From: UBA10649 sp963700745
Lineage (GTDB): Bacteria > Actinomycetota > Actinomycetes > S36-B12
Direction of reading: 5' to 3'
Length of the DNA: 64,000 nucleotides
NCBI GenBank assembly: GCA_963700745.1
Contig: CAVOYT010000013.1
Location: 620,001 to 684,000, forward strand
Shown here: one piece after another, positions 17,774 to 27,373 of the stretch
Layout of the letters: the number at the start of each line of letters is the position of its first letter
Numbering within the stretch: position 1 is the first letter of the stretch
Translations under genes and position numbers: made by a program
Notes under the pieces: generated by a model
Told to the model about the DNA's origin: nothing
The model's database searches: none
Seen by the model: the letters and a program-made list of their open reading frames with translations, nothing else

Positions 17774-18505
17774 TCATCGAGGAGTGCTCCCTCCACGAAG
17801 CAGGCCGGAGCGATAGCGGCCTACCTCGCGGAAGCCCAGTGCCTCATATGTCCGGCGCCCAGCATCGTTCGCCACATACATCTCCAGCACGATCGCGGGT
17901 GCTCCCTCAGCGGCCGCGATCTGCATGATCCGCGTGCACGCGCGGCGGGCCAGGCCCTCACCGCGCCGGTCGGGTTCGGTGCACACGCTGCAGATGTGCG
18001 CCACCCCGGACGCCTCCGTCCGCTGGGCGGCAACCGAGACCAGGTGGGTGCCCTCGACGACGCCGGCCCACCGGACGATCCGCGCATCGCCCGGGAAGAT
18101 GTGCGCGGAGTCCGAGTGGCTCAGCAGCGGACCTATGCGCGGATCGTCGAGCGCGAGGTCGACCGCGTCCGTCTGGCCGATGGGCACGACCTCCGGTTCG
18201 TGCACCCAGAAGCACCAGTGACCGTGATCGGGGCTCTGCAACGTCGCCGGGAGGAACTCGAAGGCGTCCTCCGGCACCGTGACGCCGTCAATGCGGGTCG
18301 TCTCCGCAAGCCGCTCGACGAGCGCGGCCGCCAATCGCGGATCCGGGCCCAACGCCGTGGCCCACACCTCACCAGGCGTCTCGGCACCGCCGACCCATCC
18401 GATGCAGTCACCCTCCTGGATGACGACATCCGGCACCTCGTCGCCGATGACCCAGCGAATGTAGGGGTCAGTCGGCCTTAGCTGGCGGAGCGGGAGGCCC
18501 GTCAA
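17774..18505 (-). CDS. GNAT-family N-acetyltransferase
   Basis: 243-aa protein with a C-terminal GNAT domain (residues about 150-243): acetyl-CoA loop EPDRRGEGLARRA and the final ANDAGRRTYEALGFREVGRY. The N-terminal half is a degenerate second domain. It starts at a TTG inside the aspS 3' end, with a perfect AAGGAGG 6 nt upstream; no ATG or GTG gives a full N-terminus. Overlap with aspS is 38 nt, so the two are probably translationally coupled. Acceptor substrate unknown. Confidence 0.85.
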   Translation of the reverse strand: MTGLPLRQLRPTDPYIRWVIGDEVPDVVIQEGDCIGWVGGAETPGEVWATALGPDPRLAAALVERLAETTRIDGVTVPEDAFEFLPATLQSPDHGHWCFWVHEPEVVPIGQTDAVDLALDDPRIGPLLSHSDSAHIFPGDARIVRWAGVVEGTHLVSVAAQRTEASGVAHICSVCTEPDRRGEGLARRACTRIMQIAAAEGAPAIVLEMYVANDAGRRTYEALGFREVGRYRSGLLRGGSTPR

Positions 18506-20222
18506 TGCCCGCCTCCTTGCGCTGCTCGGCCGTGATCGGGGTGGGCGCTCCGGTCAGCGGATCCTGGCCGCCCCCGGTCTTCGGGAACGCGATGACGTCG
18601 CGGATCGACGGCGCACCGGCCAGCAGCATGCAGATGCGGTCAAGCCCGTACGCGATGCCGCCGTGCGGAGGCGGGCCGTACTGGAAGGCGTCCAGCAGGA
18701 AGCCGAACTTCTCCTGCGCCTCCTCCTCGGACATCCCGAGCAGCGAGAAGACCCGCTCCTGCACGTCCCCGCGATGGATACGGATCGATCCGCCGCCGAT
18801 CTCGTTGCCGTTGCACACGAGGTCGTAGGCCCAGGCCAGCGCCTCGCCCGGGGACTCCTCGAACCGGTCGATCCACTCATCCGTCGGTGACGTGAATGGG
18901 TGGTGCACGGCGGTCCAGCCCAGGACCTCGCCGTCCTCCACGGCCTCCTCGAACATCGGAGCGTCCACCACCCACAGGAACGACCACTCAGACTCGTCGA
19001 TCAGACCAAGTCGTCGGCCGATCTCGAGGCGGGCTGCGCCCAGCAGCGCCCGGGCGTCGGAGGTTCGACCAGCCGCGAAGAACACGCAGTCACCGGGCTG
19101 GGCTCCCGTGGCGCCAGCGAGTCCGGATCGCTCCTCGTCGCTGAGGTTCTTGGCGACCGGACCACCGAGGGTGCCGTCCTCGGCGATGAGGACATACGCC
19201 AGGCCCTTGGCACCGCGCTGCTTCGCCCACTCCTGCCAGGCGTCGAACTGCCGCCGCGGCTGGTCGGCGCCGCCGGGCATGACCACCGCACCGACGTGCT
19301 CGGCCTGGAACACCCGGAACGGCGTCTCGGCGAAGAATCCGGTGAGGTCGGTCAGCTCGAGCCCGAAGCGGAGGTCGGGCTTGTCCGTGCCGTACCGGCG
19401 CATGGCGTCGGCATACGTCATGTGCGGGACGTCACCGATGTCGACCCCGAGGACGCCCCGCCACAGCGCCCGGACAACGGCCTCGCCGACCTCGATGACG
19501 TCAGCCTGCTCGACGAAGGACATCTCGATGTCCAGCTGGGTGAACTCCGGCTGACGGTCCCCCCGGAAGTCCTCGTCCCGGTAGCACCGGGCGATCTGGA
19601 AGTAGCGCTCCATGCCGGCCACCATGAGCAGCTGCTTGAACAGCTGCGGGGACTGCGGCAATGCGTACCAGTGACCGGGCTGGAGTCGCACCGGCACCAG
19701 GAAGTCGCGGGCCCCCTCGGGTGTCGACCGGGTCAGCGTCGGCGTCTCGATCTCCAGGAACTCCCGCTCGAGGAGGACGTCCCGGCAGATCTGGTTGACC
19801 TTCGATCGCATGCGGATCGCGTTGCCCGCACTCGCCCGTCGCAGGTCGAGGTATCGGTAGCGCAGCCGGGTCTCCTCCCCGACTGCGACGCGATCATCGA
19901 TCGGGAAGGGCAGCGCGGCTGCGGACGAGAGCACCTCGACGACGTCCGCCATGACCTCGACCTCGCCGGTCGCGAGCTCGGGGTTCTCGTTCCCCTCCGG
20001 CCGTCGCTGCACCGTGCCGACGACCTTGATGCAGAACTCATCGCGCAGCGGATGGGCGACCTCGGGGTCGTGGACGACGACCTGGACGACCCCGCTCGCG
20101 TCCCTCATGTCGAGGAAGGCGACGCCGCCATGGTCGCGCCGGCTGGCTATCCAGCCGGCCAGGGTCACCTGCTCCCCGGCGGCGTCTGACCTCAGCGAAC
20201 CGGCGTTGTGGGTGCGAATCAC
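18468..20222 (-). CDS. aspS: Aspartyl-tRNA synthetase
   Basis: 584-aa bacterial-type AspRS: OB-fold anticodon-binding domain (GWIASRRDHGGVAFLDMRD), class II motif 1 region, motif 2 ARCYRDEDFRGDRQPEFTQ, a GAD insertion domain and motif 3 GLDRICMLLAG. No break. Start overlaps the hisS stop by 4 nt. Whether it also charges tRNA-Asn cannot be told here. Confidence 0.97.
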   Translation of the reverse strand: MIRTHNAGSLRSDAAGEQVTLAGWIASRRDHGGVAFLDMRDASGVVQVVVHDPEVAHPLRDEFCIKVVGTVQRRPEGNENPELATGEVEVMADVVEVLSSAAALPFPIDDRVAVGEETRLRYRYLDLRRASAGNAIRMRSKVNQICRDVLLEREFLEIETPTLTRSTPEGARDFLVPVRLQPGHWYALPQSPQLFKQLLMVAGMERYFQIARCYRDEDFRGDRQPEFTQLDIEMSFVEQADVIEVGEAVVRALWRGVLGVDIGDVPHMTYADAMRRYGTDKPDLRFGLELTDLTGFFAETPFRVFQAEHVGAVVMPGGADQPRRQFDAWQEWAKQRGAKGLAYVLIAEDGTLGGPVAKNLSDEERSGLAGATGAQPGDCVFFAAGRTSDARALLGAARLEIGRRLGLIDESEWSFLWVVDAPMFEEAVEDGEVLGWTAVHHPFTSPTDEWIDRFEESPGEALAWAYDLVCNGNEIGGGSIRIHRGDVQERVFSLLGMSEEEAQEKFGFLLDAFQYGPPPHGGIAYGLDRICMLLAGAPSIRDVIAFPKTGGGQDPLTGAPTPITAEQRKEAGIDGPPAPPAKAD

Positions 20223-21568
20223 GGACGTGCCTCCTGGCTGGGCGAGGGCGTGACGGTCGGATGAAGATCGGCGTACGGCGGGGACCAGGCGTCAGCATCC
20301 GCGGGCGTCTGGTCCCCGGTGCGGATGTCCTTCACGGCGTCCCCCGCGGGATCCGGGAACCACACGAAGGGAATCCCCCGCCGGTCCGCGTGCCGGATCT
20401 GCTTGCCGAACTTGGCCGCGGAGGGTGCGACCTCGCAGGGAATCCCTCTGACCCGGAGCCGGGACGCGACGAGCTCGCTGTCGGCGCGTGAGTCCTCATC
20501 GACGACCGCGATGAGCACTGCCGACGGGACGGATCGCGACACCTCCACGAGGTCCCGTCCAAGCAGGACGGACACCAGCCGCGTGACGCCCAGCGAGATG
20601 CCGACGCCCGGGAAGACCTGGCGGCCGTCGGAGGCAAGGGAGTCGTACCGTCCGCCGGAGGCGATCGAGCCCACGGACTCATGACCACGAAGCTGCGTCT
20701 CGTAGACGGTGCCGGTGTAGTAGTCCAGCCCGCGCGCGATGCGCAGGTCGGCCACTACGGACCCCGGGCGCTCGGCGTTCGCCCCGGCGACCACGGCCGC
20801 CAACTCCGTCACGCCCTCCTCCAGGAGGGGGTCGGCGACGCCGAGGGACATGACCGCGTCCGCGAACGATGTGTCGTCCGTCCGGATCGATGCCATGCGC
20901 AGGCACGTCTCGGCAGCGCCGGCGGACAGCCCGGCGTCAGCCTCCAGCAGGCGAGCGACCGCGTCCGCACCGATCTTGTCGAGCTTGTCGATCGCGCGCA
21001 GGACCGGAGCGGGGTCGGCGGCGCCCACCCCGCGGTAGAAGCCCTCCGCCAGCTTGCGGTTGTTGACCTGGATGACCGATGGCGGGATCGGCAGCTCCGC
21101 GAGCACGCTGGACATGACCACCGCCATCTCCACCTCATGGTGGAACGGCAGCGTGTCGCGACCGACGACGTCGATGTCGGCCTGGGTGAACTCCCGGAAC
21201 CGCCCCTCCTGCGGACGCTCACCACGCCAGGCCTTCTGGATCTGGTACCGGCGATAGGGGAACTCCAGGTGACCGGCGTGCTCGACGACGTACCGCGCGA
21301 ACGGAACGGTCAGGTCGAAGTGCAGCCCAAGGCCAGCGTCCGCCTCGCCCTCCGCCGCCTGGAGCCGGCGCAGGAGATACACCTCCTTGTCGATCTCCCC
21401 CTTGCGGAGCATCTGCTCCAGCGGCTCCACAGACCGGGTCTCCAGCCGACCGAAGCCATGCAGCTCGAAGACCCGCCGAGCGGTGTCGATGACGAACTGC
21501 TCGACGATCTGCCCGTCGGGGAGCCACTCCGGGAATCCGGACAGCTTCATGGACTTGAGCCATGTCAC
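20219..21568 (-). CDS. hisS: Histidyl-tRNA synthetase
   Basis: 449-aa class II synthetase. Starts with LSGFPEWLPDGQIVEQ, HisRS motif 2 region YRRYQIQKAWRGERPQEGRFREF, His-specific motif ARGLDYYTGTVYE and SIASGGRYDSL, and C-terminal anticodon-binding domain from VLIAVVDEDSRAD. ATG 21568 overlaps the upstream MBL-hydrolase stop (ATGA). Confidence 0.97.
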   Translation of the reverse strand: MTWLKSMKLSGFPEWLPDGQIVEQFVIDTARRVFELHGFGRLETRSVEPLEQMLRKGEIDKEVYLLRRLQAAEGEADAGLGLHFDLTVPFARYVVEHAGHLEFPYRRYQIQKAWRGERPQEGRFREFTQADIDVVGRDTLPFHHEVEMAVVMSSVLAELPIPPSVIQVNNRKLAEGFYRGVGAADPAPVLRAIDKLDKIGADAVARLLEADAGLSAGAAETCLRMASIRTDDTSFADAVMSLGVADPLLEEGVTELAAVVAGANAERPGSVVADLRIARGLDYYTGTVYETQLRGHESVGSIASGGRYDSLASDGRQVFPGVGISLGVTRLVSVLLGRDLVEVSRSVPSAVLIAVVDEDSRADSELVASRLRVRGIPCEVAPSAAKFGKQIRHADRRGIPFVWFPDPAGDAVKDIRTGDQTPADADAWSPPYADLHPTVTPSPSQEARP

Positions 21569-22263
21569 AGTCCTCTCGGATTGCGGGGCAGGTCGCCGTC
21601 GGCAAGCAGGGGCTGCAGGAAGGGGTTGCTCGCCTTCTCCTGCCCGATCGTGGTCTCGGGCCCGTGGCCGGGCAGCACGACGAGGTCGTCGGCGGCGGGC
21701 ACGATGACCCGGCGCAGCGACGCCATCATCTGCTGGTGATCGCCGCCCGGCAGGTCGGTCCGCCCGATCGAGCCGGCGAACAGCACGTCACCACTGAACA
21801 GCACCTCGTCCAGCTCGAAGACGACCGATCCCTCGGTGTGGCCGGGCGCGTGGCGCACCACCATCGGAATCCCGGCCAGCTCCAGCGACTCCTTGTCGGT
21901 CAGTAGGCGGACGTCGGACGGCTCGGTCAGTTCCAATGCGTCCTTCGTCATGGCGAGCAGCTGGTCACGCGCCGCACCGATGCTGGAGCCGGCCGGGTCG
22001 GCGAGCCGGTAGCGGTCGTCCTCGTGGATGAGCGCGGGCACCTCGAACCGGGTCGACAGCGGCGCCACGGACCAGACGTGGTCGATATGACCGTGGGTGA
22101 GGAGCACTGCGGCCGGCTCCAGATGGTGCTCGGCCACGATCTCGAGGACCCCGTCGATCGAGTCCTGGCCCGGGTCGATGATCAGGCAGGGCTCGCCGCG
22201 ACCCGCGGCCACGACGTAGCAGTTGGTCGCCCACGAGCCCGCAGGAAAGCCGGCGATCAGCAC
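21565..22263 (-). CDS. MBL-fold metallo-hydrolase, glyoxalase II-like
   Basis: 232-aa single-domain metallo-beta-lactamase fold hydrolase of the YcbL/glyoxalase II-like group. Metal ligands: THGHIDH, His in HAPGHTEGS, Asp in FSGDVLFAG and His in LPGHGPET. Encoded first in the hisS-aspS operon, a placement common in actinobacteria; the true thioester substrate is unproven. Confidence 0.9.
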   Translation of the reverse strand: MLIAGFPAGSWATNCYVVAAGRGEPCLIIDPGQDSIDGVLEIVAEHHLEPAAVLLTHGHIDHVWSVAPLSTRFEVPALIHEDDRYRLADPAGSSIGAARDQLLAMTKDALELTEPSDVRLLTDKESLELAGIPMVVRHAPGHTEGSVVFELDEVLFSGDVLFAGSIGRTDLPGGDHQQMMASLRRVIVPAADDLVVLPGHGPETTIGQEKASNPFLQPLLADGDLPRNPRGL

Positions 22264-22372
22264 GTCAGGCCCTTCGGTAACGGTGAGGCAGCAAGCCTAT
22301 CGGCCGTCTCCCCGCTGGCTCGGGCAAGCGTCCCGCATAGACTCGCGTGGCCGTCACGTCGAAGGGAACCCT

Positions 22373-23188
22373 ATGTCCGGCAGCAAGCGTCAGCGAGAAC
22401 TCGCGCGCGCCAAGTACGAGCGCCAGCAGGCTCGCCGCGTGGCAGGGGCCGATCGACGTCGCCGCAACCAGCGCATCGTGGCGGTCATCGTCGTCGTCGG
22501 TCTGGTGCTCGGCTCTGTCGCCTGGGTGCTGATCGGCCGGCAGTCCTCGGAGACCGTCGCGGCACTTGAGCCGACGCCCATCGCACCGTCGGCGTCGATC
22601 GGCGCGAGCGATCCGGCGATCGAGGAGCCCGCCCTGTTGGACTGCGTCGCCCCCGGGACTCCCCGCGTCGATGACATTTCGTTCGACTCCCCCACCGGGG
22701 ACGCCACGGCCTCGAGCATCACGTTTGCGACCAACTGCGGCGACATCGTCGTCGCTCTCGACCCGGCGGCCACGGCCACGGTAGCCAGCGAGGTCTTCCT
22801 CGCCCAACAGGGCTTCTACGACAACACCCAGTGCCACCGCCTCACGACGGCCGGCATCTTCGTCCTTCAGTGCGGCGATCCGGCAGGTGACGGCACCGGC
22901 GGACCCGGGTACTCCGTACCCGACGAGAACCTCCCGGCAGACGGCGAGGCCAACTACCCGGCCGGGACCGTGGCAATGGCGAACGCAGGGCCCGGGACGG
23001 CCGGTTCGCAGTTCTTCATCGTGTACGAGGACACCACCCTTCCCGGCGACTACACGATCTGGGGACAGGTGACGTCCGGCCTCGACATCGTCCAGGAGGT
23101 GGCCTCCGTGGGCGTTGCCGGCGGCAGTTCCGACGGGACTCCCCTCCAGCCAGTGTTTATCGAATCGGCAACGACCCAGCCGAACTAG
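22373..23188 (+). CDS. Membrane-anchored cyclophilin-type peptidyl-prolyl isomerase
   Basis: 271-aa protein: basic N-terminus (MSGSKRQRELARAKYERQQ), one membrane helix (residues about 37-57), a linker and an extracytoplasmic cyclophilin domain with FYDNTQCHRLTTAGIFVLQCGDP, GTVAMANAGPGTAGSQFFI. The usual catalytic Arg context (FHRI) is here CHRLT. Start ATG 22373 with GAAGGGA upstream. Lies divergently from the hisS operon, with CATAGACT as a possible -10 about 35 nt upstream. Confidence 0.92.
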   Translation: MSGSKRQRELARAKYERQQARRVAGADRRRRNQRIVAVIVVVGLVLGSVAWVLIGRQSSETVAALEPTPIAPSASIGASDPAIEEPALLDCVAPGTPRVDDISFDSPTGDATASSITFATNCGDIVVALDPAATATVASEVFLAQQGFYDNTQCHRLTTAGIFVLQCGDPAGDGTGGPGYSVPDENLPADGEANYPAGTVAMANAGPGTAGSQFFIVYEDTTLPGDYTIWGQVTSGLDIVQEVASVGVAGGSSDGTPLQPVFIESATTQPN

Positions 23189-23261
23189 CGATTGTCGCTA
23201 GGGTTTGACCGAGGAACGGAACAGGCGGGCGCACCGGCCCGCCCATTCAGGAGGGTGATCC

Positions 23262-24506
23262 ATGACCGACAGCGGCGTCCCGACGCCTGCCGCGCTGCGC
23301 CCACCGGCGCCCGCGGTGGCGAGCGACCCCAGCCGGTTCGGACGGGTCGAGCCTGACGGCACCGTGATCCTGGTTGCGCCCGAGGGTGAGATCGTCGTCG
23401 GCCAGTGGGCCGCGGGCGACCCTGCGGATGGACTTGCCTTCTTCGGCCGCAAGTACGACGACCTCGTGGTGGAGGTCGATCTCATCGAGAAGCGCCTGGC
23501 GGACCACCGAGCACCCGCCGAGCAGGCCGACGCCGTGCTCACTCGGGTGCGTGAGGCACTCGCGGCCCGCTCGTTCGTCGGTGACGTCGCTGGGCTCGAG
23601 GCCCGCTGCGATCGGCTCGCCGTGCAGATCGACGAGGCCAAGGCGGCCGCCCGCGCTCGCAAGGCCGAGCAGCGCGAGGCCGCGCTCGCAGCGCGCCGCG
23701 CCCTCGCGGACGAGGCCGAGTCGATGAGCGAGTCCACCTCCTGGCGCGCCACGACCGAGAGGTACGCCGCCATCGTGGAGGAGTGGAAGGCCCTCCCCCG
23801 TGGGGAACGCGCTGTCGAGCAGGAGCTGTGGCAGCGCATCAGCACCGCGCGCACGGCCTTCGACAAGCGACGCCGTCAGCACTTCAGTGAGCTCGACGGG
23901 CAGCGCAAGGAGGCCATTGCGCGCAAGCGCGACCTCATCGCGCAGGCGGAGGCTCTGTCGACCTCGACCGATTGGCAGCGAACCTCGCGTTCGTTGCGCG
24001 ACCTGATGGCTGACTGGAAGGCCGCCCCGCGAGCCTCGCGTACCGACGAGGACAAGCTCTGGAAGCGATTCAAGGCCGCGCAGGACACCTTCTACTCGGC
24101 ACGGACAGCCACCGAGGACGCGGAGCAGGAGGCGCTTCGGGCCAACGTTCCCACCAAGGAGGCCCTCGTCCAGGAGGCAGAGGCGCTCGTACCCGTCACG
24201 GACCTCAAGGCCGCCAAGTCCGCGATGCGGGCTATCCAGGACCGGTGGGACCGGGCCGGTGACCTGCCGCGCGGGGAGCGTGATCGCCTCGAGGGGCGGT
24301 TGAAGAAGGTCGAGGACGCCATTCGCGGCGCCGAGGCCGATGCCTGGAAGGGCTCGAGCGGCGGTGTGGCGACCGACGCGTTCACCGAGGCGCTCGGCCG
24401 GCTGCAGGAGAAGCGCGATGCGGCCGCTGCCCGTGGCGATGCCGCTGCCGCGGATGCCTTCGACCAGCAGATCGCCTCGACCAAGGCTCTGATGGGCGAG
24501 CGGTAG
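23262..24506 (+). CDS. DUF349 coiled-coil protein
   Basis: 414-aa soluble protein made of repeated helical DUF349 units: signature W-K motifs in RYAAIVEEWKALPRG, LMADWKAAPRAS and IQDRWDRAGDLPRGERD. The first 60 residues form a beta-rich region (GTVILVAPEGEIVVGQW). Role unknown; the gene usually sits between the cyclophilin and rel in actinobacteria, as here. AGGAGGGTG precedes the ATG. Converges on rel with 10 nt between stops. Confidence 0.9.
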   Translation: MTDSGVPTPAALRPPAPAVASDPSRFGRVEPDGTVILVAPEGEIVVGQWAAGDPADGLAFFGRKYDDLVVEVDLIEKRLADHRAPAEQADAVLTRVREALAARSFVGDVAGLEARCDRLAVQIDEAKAAARARKAEQREAALAARRALADEAESMSESTSWRATTERYAAIVEEWKALPRGERAVEQELWQRISTARTAFDKRRRQHFSELDGQRKEAIARKRDLIAQAEALSTSTDWQRTSRSLRDLMADWKAAPRASRTDEDKLWKRFKAAQDTFYSARTATEDAEQEALRANVPTKEALVQEAEALVPVTDLKAAKSAMRAIQDRWDRAGDLPRGERDRLEGRLKKVEDAIRGAEADAWKGSSGGVATDAFTEALGRLQEKRDAAAARGDAAAADAFDQQIASTKALMGER

Positions 24507-24516
24507 CGATCGACTG

Positions 24517-26790
24517 TCAGACGCGGTAGGCGTCGAAGACGCCCTCCACCGTGCGCACGGCGCGCAGGACCGATCCGAGGTGCTTCGGGTCCGCCATCTC
24601 GAAGGTGAATCGCGAGATGGCGATCCGCTCACGGGTCGTGGTCACGGACGCACTGAGGATGTTGACGTGGGTGTCCGACAGCGCCCGGGTCACGTCCGAC
24701 AGCAGGCGGGCCCGGTCGAGTGCCTCCACCTGGATGTTCACCAGGAAGACGCTGCTCGACGTGGGCGCCCACTCGACCTCGACCATGCGGTCTGGCTCGG
24801 CCTGGAGTCCCGGCACGTTGATGCAGTCGCCCCGATGAACCGACACTCCGGCGCCACGTGTCACGAATCCCACGATGTCGTCACCCGGGACCGGCGTGCA
24901 GCAGCGAGCGAGCTTGATCCACACGTCGTCGACGCCCTTGACGATCACGCCGACATCGCCCGCCGTGCGCTGACGCGTGACCGACGTGGGGCTCACCGCC
25001 TCCGCGGCGTCGTCCGCGGCACCGTCCACTCCCCCGGCGGACTCCACCAGCCGTTGGACGATCGTGGCGGCAGATATGCGCCCTTCGCCGACGGACGCGT
25101 ACAGGGCGGAGATGTCGGTCTGGTGCAGGTCTGCGGCGATAGTCGCCAGCGCCTGGTTCGTCATCATCCGCTGCAGCGGCAGACCCTGCTTGCGCATGGC
25201 CCGGACAATCGAGTCCTTCCCGGTCTCGATGGCCTCGTCGCGCCGTTCGCGGGAGAACCACGCCTTGATCTTGGAGCGAGCCCGCGGGGACTGGACGAAG
25301 GTCAGCCAGTCTCGACTGGGACCGGCCCCCTCCGCCTTCGAGGTGAAGATCTCGACGACGTCGCCGTTCTCGAGCGATGACTCGAGGGGGACGAGTTTCC
25401 CGTTGACCCGAGCTCCGACGCACCGATGGCCCACCTCGGTGTGGACGGAGTAGGCGAAGTCGACGGGTGTCGCCTGCGACGGGAGAGCAACGACGTCCCC
25501 CTTCGGGGTGAAGACGAACACCTCGGTCGAGCCCAGGTCGTACCGGAGGGAGTCGAGGAACTCGTCGGGGTCCTCCGTCTCCCGCTGCCACTCCACCAGC
25601 TGCCTCAGCCAGCCGAAGTCGTCCGGACCGGACTTGCCGCCGACGTCCTGCTGCTTGTACCGCCAGTGGGCGGCGACGCCGAACTCGGCCGACCGGTGCA
25701 TGTCGTGCGTGCGGATCTGCAGTTCCACGGGCTTTCCATCAGGGCCGATGACGGTGGTGTGCAGCGACTGGTACATGTTGAACTTCGGCATCGCGATGAA
25801 GTCCTTGAACCGGCCGGGGACCGGGCTCCACTTGGAGTGGACGACGCCCAGCACCGCGTAGCAGTCGCGCACGCTCTCGACCAGGATGCGCACACCGACG
25901 AGGTCGTAGATGTCCGCGAAGTCACGGCCGCGGACAATCATCTTCTGGTACACGGAGTAGTAGTGCTTCGGGCGACCCGTGACGACTGCCTTCACCTTGG
26001 CCGTCTTGAGATCGGCCTCGATCTGGTCGATCACCGTGGCCAGGTACTGGTCCCGGGAGGGAGCCCGCTGCCCGACGAGGCGGACGATCTCCTCGTACAT
26101 CTTGGGATACAGGGTTGCGAAGGACAGGTCCTCGAGTTCCCACTTCACGGCGTTCATGCCCAGGCGATGGGCAAGGGGGGCGTAGATCTCGAGGGTCTCG
26201 CGAGCCTTCGTCTGCTGCTTGTCCTCGGGCATCCACCGCAGCGTGCGCATGTTGTGCAGCCGGTCGGCGAGCTTGATCACCAGGACCCGGATATCGCGCG
26301 CCATCGCGATGACCATCTTGCGCACGGTCTCCGCGGCCGACGCATCCCCGTACCGGACCCGATCCAGCTTGGTCACGCCGTCGACGAGCTCGGCGATCTC
26401 ATCGCCGAAGTCCTCGCGGAGGGCATCGAGCGCGTAGCCGCAGTCCTCGACCGTGTCATGGAGGAGTGCTGCGGCGAGTGTCGGTGCCGTCATCCCGAGA
26501 TCGGCGAGGATGGTCGCCACCGCAAGAGGGTGAGTGATGTATGCCTCGCCGGACCTCCTCTTCTGGTCCCGGTGGAGGTACGCGGCCATCTCGTACGCGC
26601 GCTCGATCAGGCGTGCATCGGCCTTGGGGTGGTACTTGCGGAGGGTGCGAAGCAGCGGATCGAGTTCCGGGAAGCTGGGGCGCGATCCCGCGAGCCGCGC
26701 GAACCGCGACCGCAGACCCCCGGAATCCGGCGCGGCGAGGGTCGGGGCCGCAGGCGGCGGCTCCGTCGGCAGCGGGTTCTCCTTGGCCAA
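24517..26790 (-). CDS. rel: Bifunctional (p)ppGpp synthetase/hydrolase Rel
   Basis: 757-aa long RelA/SpoT homologue controlling the stringent response. HD hydrolase domain with HDTVEDCG, synthetase domain with RFKDFIAMPKFNMYQSLHTT (the basic RxKD form seen in bifunctional enzymes rather than the acidic ExDD form), TGS domain (EVFVFTPKGDVVALP), zinc/alpha-helical region with ARCCTPVPGDDIVGF and a C-terminal ACT domain. Downstream of apt on the minus strand. Confidence 0.97.
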   Translation of the reverse strand: MAKENPLPTEPPPAAPTLAAPDSGGLRSRFARLAGSRPSFPELDPLLRTLRKYHPKADARLIERAYEMAAYLHRDQKRRSGEAYITHPLAVATILADLGMTAPTLAAALLHDTVEDCGYALDALREDFGDEIAELVDGVTKLDRVRYGDASAAETVRKMVIAMARDIRVLVIKLADRLHNMRTLRWMPEDKQQTKARETLEIYAPLAHRLGMNAVKWELEDLSFATLYPKMYEEIVRLVGQRAPSRDQYLATVIDQIEADLKTAKVKAVVTGRPKHYYSVYQKMIVRGRDFADIYDLVGVRILVESVRDCYAVLGVVHSKWSPVPGRFKDFIAMPKFNMYQSLHTTVIGPDGKPVELQIRTHDMHRSAEFGVAAHWRYKQQDVGGKSGPDDFGWLRQLVEWQRETEDPDEFLDSLRYDLGSTEVFVFTPKGDVVALPSQATPVDFAYSVHTEVGHRCVGARVNGKLVPLESSLENGDVVEIFTSKAEGAGPSRDWLTFVQSPRARSKIKAWFSRERRDEAIETGKDSIVRAMRKQGLPLQRMMTNQALATIAADLHQTDISALYASVGEGRISAATIVQRLVESAGGVDGAADDAAEAVSPTSVTRQRTAGDVGVIVKGVDDVWIKLARCCTPVPGDDIVGFVTRGAGVSVHRGDCINVPGLQAEPDRMVEVEWAPTSSSVFLVNIQVEALDRARLLSDVTRALSDTHVNILSASVTTTRERIAISRFTFEMADPKHLGSVLRAVRTVEGVFDAYRV

Positions 26791-26813
26791 GACCTCTCCC
26801 GAGTCGCGTGGCC

Positions 26814-27371
26814 TCAGTGTACGGGCGCGTCCCCGTTGAGCAGCGCCGCGACGTCCACGCCCAGCTCGCGCACCCGCACGTTGCCGCCCAGTCCGGGCAG
26901 GTCCATGATCACCGCGAGGCTGACGACCTCGGCGCCGGTCCGGCGAACGAGCTCGATGGCCGCGCAGGCCGTCCCACCGGTGGCCAGGACATCGTCGACG
27001 ATGACGACCCGGCTGCCCGGGCCGGCAGCGTCCTGGTGGATCTCCAGTGCCGCTGTCCCGTACTCGAGGTCGTAGCGCTCGTGATGGACCTCGCCGGGCA
27101 GCTTGCCGGCCTTGCGAAGCGTCACGAAACCGGCCCCGAGGTGGTAGGCGAGAGCCGCGGCGTACGGGAATCCACGGGCCTCGACGCCGATGACCAGGTC
27201 GATGCGGCCGCGACCCAGGGCAACGGCCATCAGGTCGACGGCGGTACCGAAGGTGATCGGGTCGGCCATCAGGGGCGACAGGTCACGGAACAGCACGCCC
27301 GGCTCCGGCCAGTCCGGCACATCGCGCACGCGGGACCACAGCAGTCGCTCGGCGGTCCCGCGATCGAACAC
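26814..27371 (-). CDS. apt: Adenine phosphoribosyltransferase
   Basis: Salvages adenine to AMP using PRPP (185 aa). PRPP loop VVIVDDVLATGGTA, hood region PGVLFRDLSPLM and VEARGFPYAAALAY are present. GTG 27371 (MFDRGTAERLLWSRVRDVPDWPEPG) is preferred; longer in-frame readings overlap secF. GGAAAGAG lies about 10 nt upstream. Starts 2 nt after the secF stop. Confidence 0.93.
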   Translation of the reverse strand: MFDRGTAERLLWSRVRDVPDWPEPGVLFRDLSPLMADPITFGTAVDLMAVALGRGRIDLVIGVEARGFPYAAALAYHLGAGFVTLRKAGKLPGEVHHERYDLEYGTAALEIHQDAAGPGSRVVIVDDVLATGGTACAAIELVRRTGAEVVSLAVIMDLPGLGGNVRVRELGVDVAALLNGDAPVH

Positions 27372-27373
27372 GG

